From NCBI GenBank assembly GCA_029881995.1, contig JAOULO010000007.1, positions 30,645-94,644 on the forward strand: DNA of 64,000 nt, in the 5' to 3' direction. Numbering within the stretch: position 1 is the first letter of the stretch; each line of letters starts with the position of its first letter. This stretch comes from Gammaproteobacteria bacterium (lineage in GTDB: Bacteria > Pseudomonadota > Gammaproteobacteria > UBA6429 > Thiohalophilaceae). Position numbers and translations under genes: made by a program. This document shows, piece after piece, positions 18,338 to 27,139 of this stretch. Below the pieces are notes generated by a model that worked only from the letters and a program-made list of their open reading frames with translations, did no database searches and was not told where the DNA came from.

Positions 18338-18364
18338 GCCCTGCTTAGCAGGGCATTTTTTTTC
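18338..18364 (+). terminator. Rho-independent terminator
   Basis: The stem GCCCTGC / GCAGGGC (18338-18344 with 18348-18354), with loop TTA, is followed by a run of T residues. It ends the DUF6165 transcript. Confidence 0.9.
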
Positions 18365-18611
18365 ATAGGGGTATAATTTTTCATATTATTAAATGCTGAT
18401 TCTAATATTGTGAAGGTGTTGTTAGCTATTAAATATTACAGTTGACAACTATTAAATAAATACTTAGTCTCGAATAAGTATAAAAAATCACATGGATGTA
18501 GTGAATCTTTCCCCCAATTCCCTCTTCCAATATTGTTTACATCTTACAGTAACTCTGTTTGGTGATAGCTATCAATGTCGTTATGACGTCTTATGGATTA
18601 GGAGTCTAAAA
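18365..18611 (+). promoter_or_regulatory. AT-rich leader of the RHS gene, candidate promoter
   Basis: The stretch between the terminator and the RHS start codon holds no convincing gene. A consensus -35 hexamer TTGACA lies at 18442-18447, with a weak TAGTCT 17 bases later as a possible -10. The region is clearly AT-richer than the preceding core genes, as expected for acquired DNA. The promoter call is tentative. Confidence 0.35.
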
Positions 18612-21600
18612 ATGAAAAAATATATATACCTTTTATCACTTATAAGTACCTTCATTTTTTTAATCGTATTTAAAAATGCACTCTCTGCAGACGAAGGGCC
18701 TATGTATTTTTTGAGTTGGGGGGGTAATCCAGATGGGAGCCCTAAAATCATATCGATGAGTCAAACTCCCACGCCAGTATGTGCACAATTCGCACAATTT
18801 TATACTTCAGAAATACAAAATACGACACTACTTTTCTATGATGTTACTCCACCGTCTTATGATGGTGATTCATGGAATTGTGATGTCATATGGCCAGGTA
18901 GATGGTCGGATGCTTGGAATGCCAGAAGATTCTTTATAGGTTCAGGTTATAAGGGCAAAAATCCAGCTCGGAATAAAGGAAAAAGCGAATCCTGCTCTTT
19001 AGTCGGTAATCCTGTAAATTCAGCCACCGGTAACAAGTATCAAGTTGAAAAAGATATTACTGGTGATTTACAAAATAGCTTTCAATTAATCAGACACTAC
19101 AACAGCCGTAGCAACCAACAGGGTGTTTTTGGCAATAAGTGGACTACGATATATGACCAGAAAATAATTCGAACAACCTATACTACGGCTGACACGAATT
19201 TCATTTCCCCTGTGGCCACGCTATACAGGGAAGACGGCAACATCTACACATTCGAAGACAAAAGTGGAATATGGGAACACACCACATCAGAGTATGTAGG
19301 CAAACTGGAGGAATTGGCAGATGGCTGGCAATTCACAACGCCTGACAACAAAGTAGAACACTACGATTCTACAGGTCGTTTGACTCAGATTAGCGAACCG
19401 AACGGTTTTACCCAGACCATGGTCTATGATGGCAGAACAGGCAAGCTGATTCAGGTAGTTGATAGTCTGAACCAGTCACTGACGTTTGGTTATGATGATC
19501 AGAATCGTATTAACGCAGTAACCGACTCAGCAAATCGGCTGTTTACCTATACCTATGATGTTAATAATAACCTTACATCGGTGATCAAGCCTGATACTAC
19601 TGTTAAAACCTATCACTATGAAGATATAAATTATCCCAATGCCCTGACAGGTATCACCGATGAACGGGGACTTCGCTATGCCAACTGGGAATATAATATC
19701 AGTAATCAGGTGACGGCCAGCTATCATGCAGGCAATGCTAGTCGAGTAGATCTGAACTATAACATCGATGGAACAACCACTGTCACGAATAGCAAAGCTG
19801 TCAGCAGTACATATGCCTTTGAAAATAAACTTGGAGTGATGTATCTGAGCAGTATTGCAGGACCGGGTTGTAGCAGTTGTGGCAATGGCAATACCAGTTA
19901 CGAATATGACCCAAGCAATAGCAACTTACTGGCTAAAACTGTTAATAACCAGAGAACAGAATATGGCGATTACACCAGTAAAGGAGAGCCGGGTTTTAAA
20001 ATCGAGGCAGCCGGTACACCGGAAGCAAGGACCATCCGTTATAGCTATGACCCCCGATTTACCAATAAGGTAAGCCAAATTATTGAGCCGTCGGTTCATT
20101 CCCCAGCATCAAGAATTACCACCTTTGAGTACGACACATTCGGTAACCCCACACGTTATCAAATCGATGGTTTCAGACCCGATGGCTCGCCGGTATCCCG
20201 TTCATACCAACTGCAATATAACGGGCCAGTTAACCAGTTAAGCCAGATCGATGGGCCAAGGACGGATGTAAATGATGTGACCAACCTCTTCTATTATCCC
20301 AATGATCCTGCTCAGGGTTTCAACAGAGGTCGCCTGCAGCGTGTCGAAGGGCCGAACGGGTTGATACTACGAGACAATATCCAGTACACCGCCACTGGCA
20401 AGGTACAGTCAGAGACAGGCATAAATGGGCTTTTCACTACGAATACCTATTATCCTGGTAATGATCGACTGGAAACACGCACTCAGGGCGATTATGGTCA
20501 GCTAAGAACCACCCATTGGAGCTATCTACCAACCGGAGAAGTAGAAGCTGTGACTCTGGGGGCGGGAACACCTGAAGAAATGATTCTTCACCTTACCTAT
20601 GACGACGCCCGCCGCCTGCGTCGTATCACCGACAGACTTGGCAATTATATCGAGTTTGAGCTGGATACCGAGGGTAATCAGCTCTCAGAAAAGGTCTTCG
20701 ACAACATGGGCTTTCTGAAAAAGACCCTGAACCAAACCTTTGATGTTTATAACCGTCTTCACTCGACTTCACAGGCCAATGAAAATAATGGCTACGATTT
20801 TGCCCCTGATGGCACCCTGAACGTACATATCGATGGTAATAATGTGGTCACTGAGTTTGGTTATGATGCCCTCAAACGCCTGACCACTACCAACCAGGAT
20901 CCGGGCGGTAGTGACCCCTCCACGATCAATACTCTGACCCAGTACGGCTATAATGTACACGACAAACTTACCAGTGTGACAGATCCAAAAGGTAGTAGGA
21001 CCGATTATTTATATGACGATCTAGGTAACATGCTGGTACAGATCAGCCCTGATACCGATGTCACCACCTTTACTCATGATGAGGCCGGTAACATTAAGAC
21101 CCGCACCGATGCAAAAGGTCAGGTTCTGCACTACATGTATGATGAATTTAATCGCCTGCTCTCAATTGATGCCCCTGGCACTGAAGAAGATATCAACCTG
21201 ATTTATGATGTTTGTCCTTATGGTTTAGGTAGGCTGTGTCATGCCCATATTGGAACGACCAGTATTGATTACTTTTATAATGCCTTTGGTGATGTTGAAA
21301 AACATCAGGGCACTGTCTATGAATACGACAGTGTGGGCCGTATCAAGACCATGATCTATGCCTCGGGTATTGTCCTTAACTACCAGTACAACCCCAGTGG
21401 TCAGATACGCAAAGTCACCGCCAATATTGAAGGCATGGATCGCATCCTGGTCGACAATGTGCAATATCAACCCTTTGGGCCGGTTGAATCGATGATTTAC
21501 GGTAATGGTAAAGACATGCTAAGCCAATATGACACAGCCTATCGGTCTACCCAGTTAAACACACCCGGTGTATTGCAACTCAACTATCCTGCCTATGATG

Positions 21601-23591
21601 GCAATGGAAATATCCTCGCGCAGGATGAATTAATCTCCAGTAATTTCACTAACTATGCATATGACAGTCTGGATCGACTCATCGCATCCAATGACAGCCT
21701 GTTTGTCCAGGCATTCAGCTATGACAAAAACGGTAACCGTATCCAGTTATTCGATAACAGCATACTGACTAACTATGAATACTCACCAGCAGGTAATCAA
21801 CTGCAACAGGCAGGTAGTGTAGCGATTGTCACAGATCCCAATGGCAACATTGAGTCAGATGGCACCAATAACTATACCTATTCTTCCTACAATCTTTTGA
21901 ATACCGTCAATGGCAATGTCAGCTATCGCTACAACGCGCTGGGTCAGCGTATTAGCAAGACAGTTGATGGGGTGGAGACACAGTATATCTATGACCTTAA
22001 TGGCAAGCTGATTTCTGAAAGAGATGCCAGCGGTCAGATAACAAAGGATTATTTCTATCTTGGGAGTCAGCCGATTGCTGTTTATAGCCATAGCCAGACA
22101 GTGGCAGAACCTGTTGATCTGGTGATTGATAATCCAGAGGCAAGTTATATTGGTAATTGGAGAGCATCTAGTAAATATCCAGGATTTATTGGCAGTAATT
22201 ACCATTTCATAGACCCAGGTGTTGGGACTGGCCCAGTACCATTATTCGTCGTAGATAATGGCGATCCCGGAACGAGTGTTGTTGGAACATGGCTATATTC
22301 ATCCAGATATGCTGGATATAAAGGGAGTGACTATGCATACAATGCGGCCGGAACAGGCCAGAATGTTTATACTTGGCCAATTGGTGTAGACACACCGGGT
22401 GAATACAGGGTGTATGCGAACTGGACATCCAGTGCTACTCGTGCCACTGATGCGAGCTATACCATAACCCATGTGAACGGTGTCGATACAGTAACAGTTA
22501 ATCAGCAAACCAATAGTGGTAGCTGGCAACTGCTTGGTAGTTTCATGCTGGATGCCAACAGTCAGGTCAGTTTGAGTGATGCCGCTAATGGGTCAATGGT
22601 TGCGGATGCCATTATGGTTGCAGGCCTTACCGACCAAATAAATGCGGCCACCTGGGTTCTACCTGTTGCAGCTGGAAATTATCAAATATATGCAAACTGG
22701 AGTGCCGACGCCGGGCGTGCGAATGATGCCCCCTACACAATCAATCACGCAGGTGGGAGCACACCTATTGTTGTAAATCAACGCATTAATGGAGCAAGCT
22801 GGCAACTGCTTGGAGAATTTGCTCTGGGTGAGTCGAGCAGTATACAACTGACTCAGTCGCTTAGTGGCTATTCAGTTGCTGATGGAATAAGGATTGTTGG
22901 AGAGTCTCAGGCAGCGGGTGCAGGTGAATTACACTATATCCACACCGACCACCTTGGCACACCCAGGGCCGTGACCAATGACACCGGCACCGTTATCTGG
23001 CGCTGGCAAAGCGACCCCTTCGGCCACGCCGCCGCCAATGATGATCCGGACGGTGATGGCAACACCAACGAAATGAACCTGCGCTTCGCCGGGCAGTATT
23101 ATGATGCAGAGAGTGGGCTTCATTATAATTACTTCAGGTATTATGATCCGAAGACGGGCAGATACATTACAAGTGATCCGATTGGGCTAATGGGGGGATT
23201 GAATACGTATAGTTATGTGAATGCGAATCCAATAAATGGAATTGATCCGTGGGGATTATTTAAAGTTTGTAGACGTCCATTATCATTTATGGGTAATTAT
23301 ATGAGCTCAGGTAGCACAGGGACAAATCTTGGCCTTTTTCATGAGCATGGTTTTTATGAGGATGGCTCAGGTGACAATGTTGGTTTTGGTCCTGATGGAG
23401 TATTACCTGACAATAATAATTCAAGTAATTATGAATGCAGTAATCAAAGCTACGATGATAGTACAATGAGACAAGCCGAACTAAATATTAGTGCTAATTG
23501 GCCTGGAGATAGTTATAATTTCATTACAAATAACTGCCAAGATTACATTGATGCGTTACTCGATGAATATAATCGATTGTTGACCAGGTAA
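18612..23591 (+). CDS. Sec-exported RHS/YD-repeat protein with papain-like C-terminal toxin tip
   Basis: A 1659-residue polymorphic-toxin-type protein. The start at ATG 18612 follows GGAG and gives a signal peptide (LLSLISTFIFLIVF, cut near ALS-AD); an upstream ATG at 18492 adds an implausible leader. After a DUF6531-like entry (GNPVNSATGNKYQ) come many YD repeats forming the RHS shell, with a Cys-rich GPGCSSCGNGN. Residues about 1170-1432 are an unusual nested insertion of golvesin/xanthan-lyase-type carbohydrate-binding-like sequence. The RHS core follows (HTDHLGTPRAVTN, NYFRYYDPKTGRYITSDPIG) and closes with NGIDPWGLF. The last 108 residues are the variable tip, with a histidine in LFHEHGFYEDG and a cysteine in NFITNNCQDYID. 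That order suggests a permuted papain-like (NlpC/P60 or LRAT-like) hydrolase. No VgrG, Hcp or PAAR gene is nearby. Confidence 0.85.
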   Translation: MKKYIYLLSLISTFIFLIVFKNALSADEGPMYFLSWGGNPDGSPKIISMSQTPTPVCAQFAQFYTSEIQNTTLLFYDVTPPSYDGDSWNCDVIWPGRWSDAWNARRFFIGSGYKGKNPARNKGKSESCSLVGNPVNSATGNKYQVEKDITGDLQNSFQLIRHYNSRSNQQGVFGNKWTTIYDQKIIRTTYTTADTNFISPVATLYREDGNIYTFEDKSGIWEHTTSEYVGKLEELADGWQFTTPDNKVEHYDSTGRLTQISEPNGFTQTMVYDGRTGKLIQVVDSLNQSLTFGYDDQNRINAVTDSANRLFTYTYDVNNNLTSVIKPDTTVKTYHYEDINYPNALTGITDERGLRYANWEYNISNQVTASYHAGNASRVDLNYNIDGTTTVTNSKAVSSTYAFENKLGVMYLSSIAGPGCSSCGNGNTSYEYDPSNSNLLAKTVNNQRTEYGDYTSKGEPGFKIEAAGTPEARTIRYSYDPRFTNKVSQIIEPSVHSPASRITTFEYDTFGNPTRYQIDGFRPDGSPVSRSYQLQYNGPVNQLSQIDGPRTDVNDVTNLFYYPNDPAQGFNRGRLQRVEGPNGLILRDNIQYTATGKVQSETGINGLFTTNTYYPGNDRLETRTQGDYGQLRTTHWSYLPTGEVEAVTLGAGTPEEMILHLTYDDARRLRRITDRLGNYIEFELDTEGNQLSEKVFDNMGFLKKTLNQTFDVYNRLHSTSQANENNGYDFAPDGTLNVHIDGNNVVTEFGYDALKRLTTTNQDPGGSDPSTINTLTQYGYNVHDKLTSVTDPKGSRTDYLYDDLGNMLVQISPDTDVTTFTHDEAGNIKTRTDAKGQVLHYMYDEFNRLLSIDAPGTEEDINLIYDVCPYGLGRLCHAHIGTTSIDYFYNAFGDVEKHQGTVYEYDSVGRIKTMIYASGIVLNYQYNPSGQIRKVTANIEGMDRILVDNVQYQPFGPVESMIYGNGKDMLSQYDTAYRSTQLNTPGVLQLNYPAYDGNGNILAQDELISSNFTNYAYDSLDRLIASNDSLFVQAFSYDKNGNRIQLFDNSILTNYEYSPAGNQLQQAGSVAIVTDPNGNIESDGTNNYTYSSYNLLNTVNGNVSYRYNALGQRISKTVDGVETQYIYDLNGKLISERDASGQITKDYFYLGSQPIAVYSHSQTVAEPVDLVIDNPEASYIGNWRASSKYPGFIGSNYHFIDPGVGTGPVPLFVVDNGDPGTSVVGTWLYSSRYAGYKGSDYAYNAAGTGQNVYTWPIGVDTPGEYRVYANWTSSATRATDASYTITHVNGVDTVTVNQQTNSGSWQLLGSFMLDANSQVSLSDAANGSMVADAIMVAGLTDQINAATWVLPVAAGNYQIYANWSADAGRANDAPYTINHAGGSTPIVVNQRINGASWQLLGEFALGESSSIQLTQSLSGYSVADGIRIVGESQAAGAGELHYIHTDHLGTPRAVTNDTGTVIWRWQSDPFGHAAANDDPDGDGNTNEMNLRFAGQYYDAESGLHYNYFRYYDPKTGRYITSDPIGLMGGLNTYSYVNANPINGIDPWGLFKVCRRPLSFMGNYMSSGSTGTNLGLFHEHGFYEDGSGDNVGFGPDGVLPDNNNSSNYECSNQSYDDSTMRQAELNISANWPGDSYNFITNNCQDYIDALLDEYNRLLTR
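22120..22905 (+). repeat. Nested duplicated golvesin-like domain inside the RHS gene
   Basis: Two copies of a carbohydrate-binding-like domain are arranged one inside the other. The first half of copy one (LVIDNPEASYIGNW, about 22120-22232) is followed by a whole second copy (FVVDNGDPGTSVVGTW to VADAIMVAG, about 22240-22625). The second half of copy one comes after it (YQIYANWSADAGRAND to VADGIRIVG, about 22640-22905). Confidence 0.6.
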
Positions 23592-23594
23592 ATT

Positions 23595-23912
23595 ATGAAT
23601 TATTTATTTAAAATATTACTCATTAATTTAGGAGTTGCTTCAGTTTATTTTGCTTATCTCTGTATCTTGGATACGATATTCGTTTTAATAATGAAAGAAC
23701 AAATATCGTTTTTAAATAAACTTCCACTCCTGATTGTTACAATGCCTTTTGTGGCCACCTATTTTAGTTATTTACAGTTGGTAGATGTTGAACAAATAAA
23801 ATATAAAATTGCAGGGTTAATATTTTTATTTTTAATTATGGCTGCAGTAGCATTTCTTGAGTTATTATGGGTATCAACACATTTTCATCATATGTTGGGT
23901 GGAAAGATATAG
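23595..23912 (+). CDS. Small membrane protein, probable immunity protein to the RHS tip
   Basis: A 105-residue protein with three to four hydrophobic helices (about residues 8-30, 42-62, 72-94). It starts three bases after the RHS stop codon and has no recognised family. The position directly behind a variable toxin tip, the tight spacing and the low GC content fit an immunity gene. A membrane location would protect against a toxin acting in the periplasm or on the envelope. This is inferred from context alone. Confidence 0.6.
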   Translation: MNYLFKILLINLGVASVYFAYLCILDTIFVLIMKEQISFLNKLPLLIVTMPFVATYFSYLQLVDVEQIKYKIAGLIFLFLIMAAVAFLELLWVSTHFHHMLGGKI

Positions 23913-23968
23913 GAAAATGGATACCTCAATATCTGATGTTTGGGACAACTCGCAACCCGGAATAGAGT

Positions 23969-24002
23969 GTAGGGCGGATTAGCAAAGCGTAATCCGCCCT
24001 AC
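23969..24002. repeat. REP palindrome, copy 1
   Basis: A 12-bp perfect inverted repeat GTAGGGCGGATT / AATCCGCCCTAC (23969-23980 with 23991-24002) around a 10-base loop. Flanks CCGGAATAGA (left) and CGAACT (right) recur at the other copies. It lies just after the putative immunity gene and close to the RAYT gene that is likely to mobilise it. Confidence 0.85.
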
Positions 24003-24025
24003 GAACTAACTGTTGGGGTTCATAT

Positions 24026-24541
24026 ATGGGCCAAATAATCACTCGCTGGAAAAAACCGATTTTAATAGTCATTAGTGCATTGCTTGTGTGGTGGGCTTTG
24101 GATTATTTTATTGGTCGTCCAATCCCACATCTGGATGTAAGTAATCACGCACAATACGCACCTATTGTTGGGAAAAGGTTTCGCACTCAACACGAATTGA
24201 TGGCGATCGGATATACTATTGATCGCAACTATAAAAAGAAAGTTGACTACATTTTTTTAGTTAAACCACCAGGTTTTTCTGGGCCAGAAGTTGTGGCAAA
24301 AGGAATGCTGCCTAAGGATTCAATACTCGAGGTGACAGCTATTTTGAAAGCAGACTCTTGGCTAGTTAATCGAATGAAATACGCTGTAAAACGACTTGAT
24401 GGCAGTCAACCGATAAGAGGTCAAATGGTTATAGATGTTAATGTGAAATCAAGTATCAATTTCGGACTTCCAGAGACCGAATTTATTCTTATTAATGAAT
24501 CTAAAAAACGTAACCTAGGATTATCAGCCGTACGGTCATAG
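24026..24541 (+). CDS. Unrecognised single-pass membrane protein
   Basis: A 171-residue protein that I do not recognise. One N-terminal membrane segment (LIVISALLVWWALDYF, about residues 13-29) is followed by a soluble, probably periplasmic domain of about 140 residues with no Cys and no evident catalytic motif. It lies between two REP palindromes in the low-GC accessory block behind the RHS locus, so it may be a second immunity or orphan cargo gene. No ribosome-binding site of note is visible ahead of the ATG. Confidence 0.6.
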   Translation: MGQIITRWKKPILIVISALLVWWALDYFIGRPIPHLDVSNHAQYAPIVGKRFRTQHELMAIGYTIDRNYKKKVDYIFLVKPPGFSGPEVVAKGMLPKDSILEVTAILKADSWLVNRMKYAVKRLDGSQPIRGQMVIDVNVKSSINFGLPETEFILINESKKRNLGLSAVRS

Positions 24542-24594
24542 ATACAAGCAAATAAATGAAAAACACACATTTAACCCGTAAACCGGAATAGATT

Positions 24595-24628
24595 GTAGGG
24601 CGGATTAGCGATAGCGTAATCCGCCGCA
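24595..24628 (+). repeat. REP palindrome, copy 2
   Basis: The stem GGCGGATTA / TAATCCGCC (24599-24607 with 24617-24625) has loop GCGATAGCG and the same left flank (CCGGAATAGA) as copy 1. It is in the same orientation as copy 1 and opposite to copy 3, about 90 bases away. Confidence 0.85.
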
Positions 24629-24717
24629 TGTAAATTAACTGAACATTCTAAGCATTACATGCTTCATATAGACGGTCGTCTATTTCGTATTCGGGGTTCG
24701 GCTTGATGTAACCATTC

Positions 24718-24748
24718 GGCGGATTACGCTATCGCTAATCCGCCCTAC
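24718..24748 (-). repeat. REP palindrome, copy 3
   Basis: The stem GGCGGATTA / TAATCCGCC (24718-24726 with 24736-24744) is the reverse complement of copy 2 through the core. Copies 2 and 3 thus form a head-to-head pair, as in BIME elements, about 50 bases upstream of the RAYT start. Confidence 0.85.
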
Positions 24749-24799
24749 GAACTCAATATACAACCAGGCTCAGAATAAAAAAGTTTAAAGGACTTAACT

Positions 24800-25333
24800 A
24801 TGCCAAACTACCGGCGAAATCGAATACCGGGCGGGTGTTACTTTTTTACTGTCAATCTTCTTGAACGGCACAACAACACGCTCCTTGTTGATCATATTGA
24901 TCTGTTACGACAGGTGGTGAAACAGGTATATGATCGTTATTACTTCCACATCAATGGCTGGGTGGTGTTACCTGAACACATGCATTTTATCTGGACCCTA
25001 CCAAAGGGAGATGACGACTATGCGGGGCGAATCCGACTGATAAAAATGCTTTTCTCAAAAAAACTTTCAAAAGATGAACGTCGTTCAAGCGTGAGAATAC
25101 ATAAAGGTGAACGGGGAATCTGGCAACGCCGATATTGGGAGCATACCATTCGTAATGAAAGAGATTATGTCCAGCATATGGATTATCTACACTATAACCC
25201 GGTTAAGCATGGCTATGTAAATAAGGTGATAGACTGGCCATACTCTACATTTCGGCGACTTGTCTGCCAGGGGATGTATCCAGAATGCTGGGGTACCGAG
25301 AAAACGGATATTGAGGTGGGAAAACCGCGGTAA
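24800..25333 (+). CDS. REP-associated tyrosine transposase (RAYT)
   Basis: A 177-residue Y1-type HUH transposase of the IS200/IS605-related TnpA-REP class. These enzymes cut single-stranded REP hairpins and are thought to spread them in the host genome. Visible are the opening GGCYFFTVNLLER, the HUH metal motif H60-M-H62 in LPEHMHFIW, and the C-terminal motif YLHYNPVKHGYV preceded by Tyr residues that include the likely nucleophile. Three matching REP palindromes lie just upstream. Length is normal and no disruption is seen, so it may be active. A decayed hairpin near 25395-25415 could be its terminator. Confidence 0.93.
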   Translation: MPNYRRNRIPGGCYFFTVNLLERHNNTLLVDHIDLLRQVVKQVYDRYYFHINGWVVLPEHMHFIWTLPKGDDDYAGRIRLIKMLFSKKLSKDERRSSVRIHKGERGIWQRRYWEHTIRNERDYVQHMDYLHYNPVKHGYVNKVIDWPYSTFRRLVCQGMYPECWGTEKTDIEVGKPR

Positions 25334-25553
25334 CATACTACTGGTTATTCTGTTTTCTCATAGGTGAGTTTGTCTGATATTTTTATATCATTTAAAGCGG
25401 CCTGTTTTGCAGGGCTCATTTTTATAAAATACCAAAGTAATACTTTATATCCATGTGAACAATGTTGAAATGGCCCACAGGTAGTGAAATATCGTCTTAA
25501 AAAAAGCTGAAAGCGGACGATATATTAGTATTAATCTATCAAAGGCTGTTCAG

Positions 25554-26351
25554 ATGAATCTAGATTTTGGCGATCTGGTCGTTTTGCTGATTGAACCCTC
25601 CCAAACCCAGCAGAAGTTGATTACCCGCTACTTAAAAGAACAGGGCGTTCAGTACGTCAGTTATTGTGATGACGGCGCTAAGGCACTTGAAAAGATAAAG
25701 AATGATATGCCTGATCTGGTTATTAGTGCGCTGTATCTCCCCGATATGACAGGTACCGAGCTTGTTACTCATATCCGGCATGACTCAAAGCTGGAAAAAA
25801 TTGTGTTTATGCTTATTTCGAGCGAGACACGGATGCACGCACTGGATCCTGTTCGTCAGGCAGGTGCAGTGGCTATTCTGCCTAAACCGTTTGAAGTCTG
25901 GCAATTACGTGCAGCACTAAACTCCACATTAGATCTAATTGACCCGAATGAACTCAAACTGGAGAATTCGTTGGCTGAGGATCTGAAAGTACTGGTTGTC
26001 GATGACAGTAGTATGGCGCGTAAACATATTCGACGCGTTCTGATGGATATGGGCCTGGAGCAGATTACGGAAGCTAAGGATGGTACAGAAGCCATTCCCA
26101 TCCTTGATGAGCAGTTATTTGATCTGGTGATTACCGATTACAATATGCCGGAAATGGATGGAGACAAACTGGTTGAACATATCAGGACACGATCTCATCA
26201 GGCCAGTGTCCCTGTATTAATGGTAACCAGTGAAGAAAATGATGTACGCCTGGCTGCTGCAAAACAGTCTGGGGTATCTGCACTTGCTGATAAACCTTTC
26301 GAGCCAGGTAATATTCGGGCCTTGATTACACAGATGTTATCTGAAATGTGA
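25554..26351 (+). CDS. Dual receiver-domain response regulator, first domain degenerate
   Basis: A 265-residue cytoplasmic protein made of two receiver domains and no output domain. The second (about residues 143-262) is intact: D150/D151 in VVDDSS, phospho-acceptor D195 in VITDYNMPEMDG, and K247 in ADKPF. The first (about 8-128) keeps K111 (LPKPF) but has Ala59 where the phospho-acceptor should be (ISALYLPDM) and E14-P in place of the acidic pair, so it probably cannot be phosphorylated. Such proteins act by protein contacts, as CheY-type or scaffold regulators. It is a single-gene transcript ending at the shared terminator 26412-26440. Confidence 0.88.
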   Translation: MNLDFGDLVVLLIEPSQTQQKLITRYLKEQGVQYVSYCDDGAKALEKIKNDMPDLVISALYLPDMTGTELVTHIRHDSKLEKIVFMLISSETRMHALDPVRQAGAVAILPKPFEVWQLRAALNSTLDLIDPNELKLENSLAEDLKVLVVDDSSMARKHIRRVLMDMGLEQITEAKDGTEAIPILDEQLFDLVITDYNMPEMDGDKLVEHIRTRSHQASVPVLMVTSEENDVRLAAAKQSGVSALADKPFEPGNIRALITQMLSEM

Positions 26352-26411
26352 TTTGAAGAAGAGGCAGACTCAAAAGTTACTAAGTTATTTTTGAAACTAC
26401 TTATTTAAAAG

Positions 26412-26440
26412 TTGACTGCCCTGAAAGTCAGGGCAGTCAA
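26412..26440. terminator. Bidirectional terminator between convergent genes
   Basis: A perfect 12-bp stem TTGACTGCCCTG / CAGGGCAGTCAA (26412-26423 with 26429-26440) and a 5-base loop lie between the dual-receiver gene and the convergent outer-membrane protein gene. A-rich and T-rich sequence flanks it, so it can serve both strands. Confidence 0.8.
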
Positions 26441-26464
26441 TATTTACCTGATACTATTATAATC

Positions 26465-26962
26465 TTACCAGTGATAACCGAAAGACAAGGTAACCCGGTT
26501 CTCAACTTTATCACCAGTGTTTCTGTAACCCTGGCTCTCCAGCTCTTTTTCTCTATCTTTTGCGCTCTGAGGAGCAAAAGCATAGACCAGATCAACATCC
26601 CAACCATCGGAGAGTTTTCCATACCCAATGCCAAGATTGAATCCCTGGTATCTTTCAAGTTCTTCATCACCAGTAGATTTTTTTACCGCAAGAATGACAT
26701 TGGTACCGTAAAACGCTGTTATTCTAAAGTTTGGTTTAGAACCTAGTGGATGCACTCTGACGCCAGCACCATATCCAAGTCCTAATCCAGCTGTTACATC
26801 AAAGGTGCTATTTATTTTATAATTCATATTTGCACCCAGTACACCGTATGGGATTCCCAAACCAGCGCCGAATGAAATATCGCCATCTTCAAGGCCCGTT
26901 TCATCACTGAATACGGATGAAGAAAAAACAAAAAATAGAACAACAATATAAAATTTTTTCAC
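26465..26962 (-). CDS. Small outer-membrane beta-barrel protein, unknown role
   Basis: A 165-residue protein with a signal peptide (FYIVVLFFVFSSSVFS, cut before DETG) and alternating polar/hydrophobic strands rich in Gly and Tyr (ISFGAGLGIPYGVLGANMNY, GLGLGYGAGVRV). It ends in FGYHW, an aromatic C-terminal residue like those used by the BAM complex to recognise barrels. About eight strands can be drawn. The family was not recognised; it could be an OmpW- or YfaZ-like small porin. The upstream region (26963-27139) is AT-rich with no other gene visible. Confidence 0.7.
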   Translation of the reverse strand: MKKFYIVVLFFVFSSSVFSDETGLEDGDISFGAGLGIPYGVLGANMNYKINSTFDVTAGLGLGYGAGVRVHPLGSKPNFRITAFYGTNVILAVKKSTGDEELERYQGFNLGIGYGKLSDGWDVDLVYAFAPQSAKDREKELESQGYRNTGDKVENRVTLSFGYHW

Positions 26963-27139
26963 AAGAGTTCCCCCGTTAGCAAAGTGTATAAATACAAATA
27001 GTTAATATGGCCGTATTTTATATCAGCGTGATTGAATTAACAGTATATATTTTAAACAACAGATTAAATTTTATTTATATAAACGACAATATGGAAATAA
27101 ATGAACACAAAATGCACAAATTTAGAATATGATTATGGT

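Noticed and set aside
18492..18611. Upstream ATG start for the RHS protein
   Set aside because: It lacks a ribosome-binding site and masks the signal peptide that begins at 18612.
18612..23591. RHS protein as a type VI secretion effector
   Set aside because: No VgrG, PAAR, Hcp or adaptor gene is nearby and the protein has a Sec signal peptide.
23969..24748. CRISPR array made of the GGCGGATTA repeats
   Set aside because: There are only three palindromic copies in different orientations and irregular spacing, with a RAYT next to them; this is a REP family.
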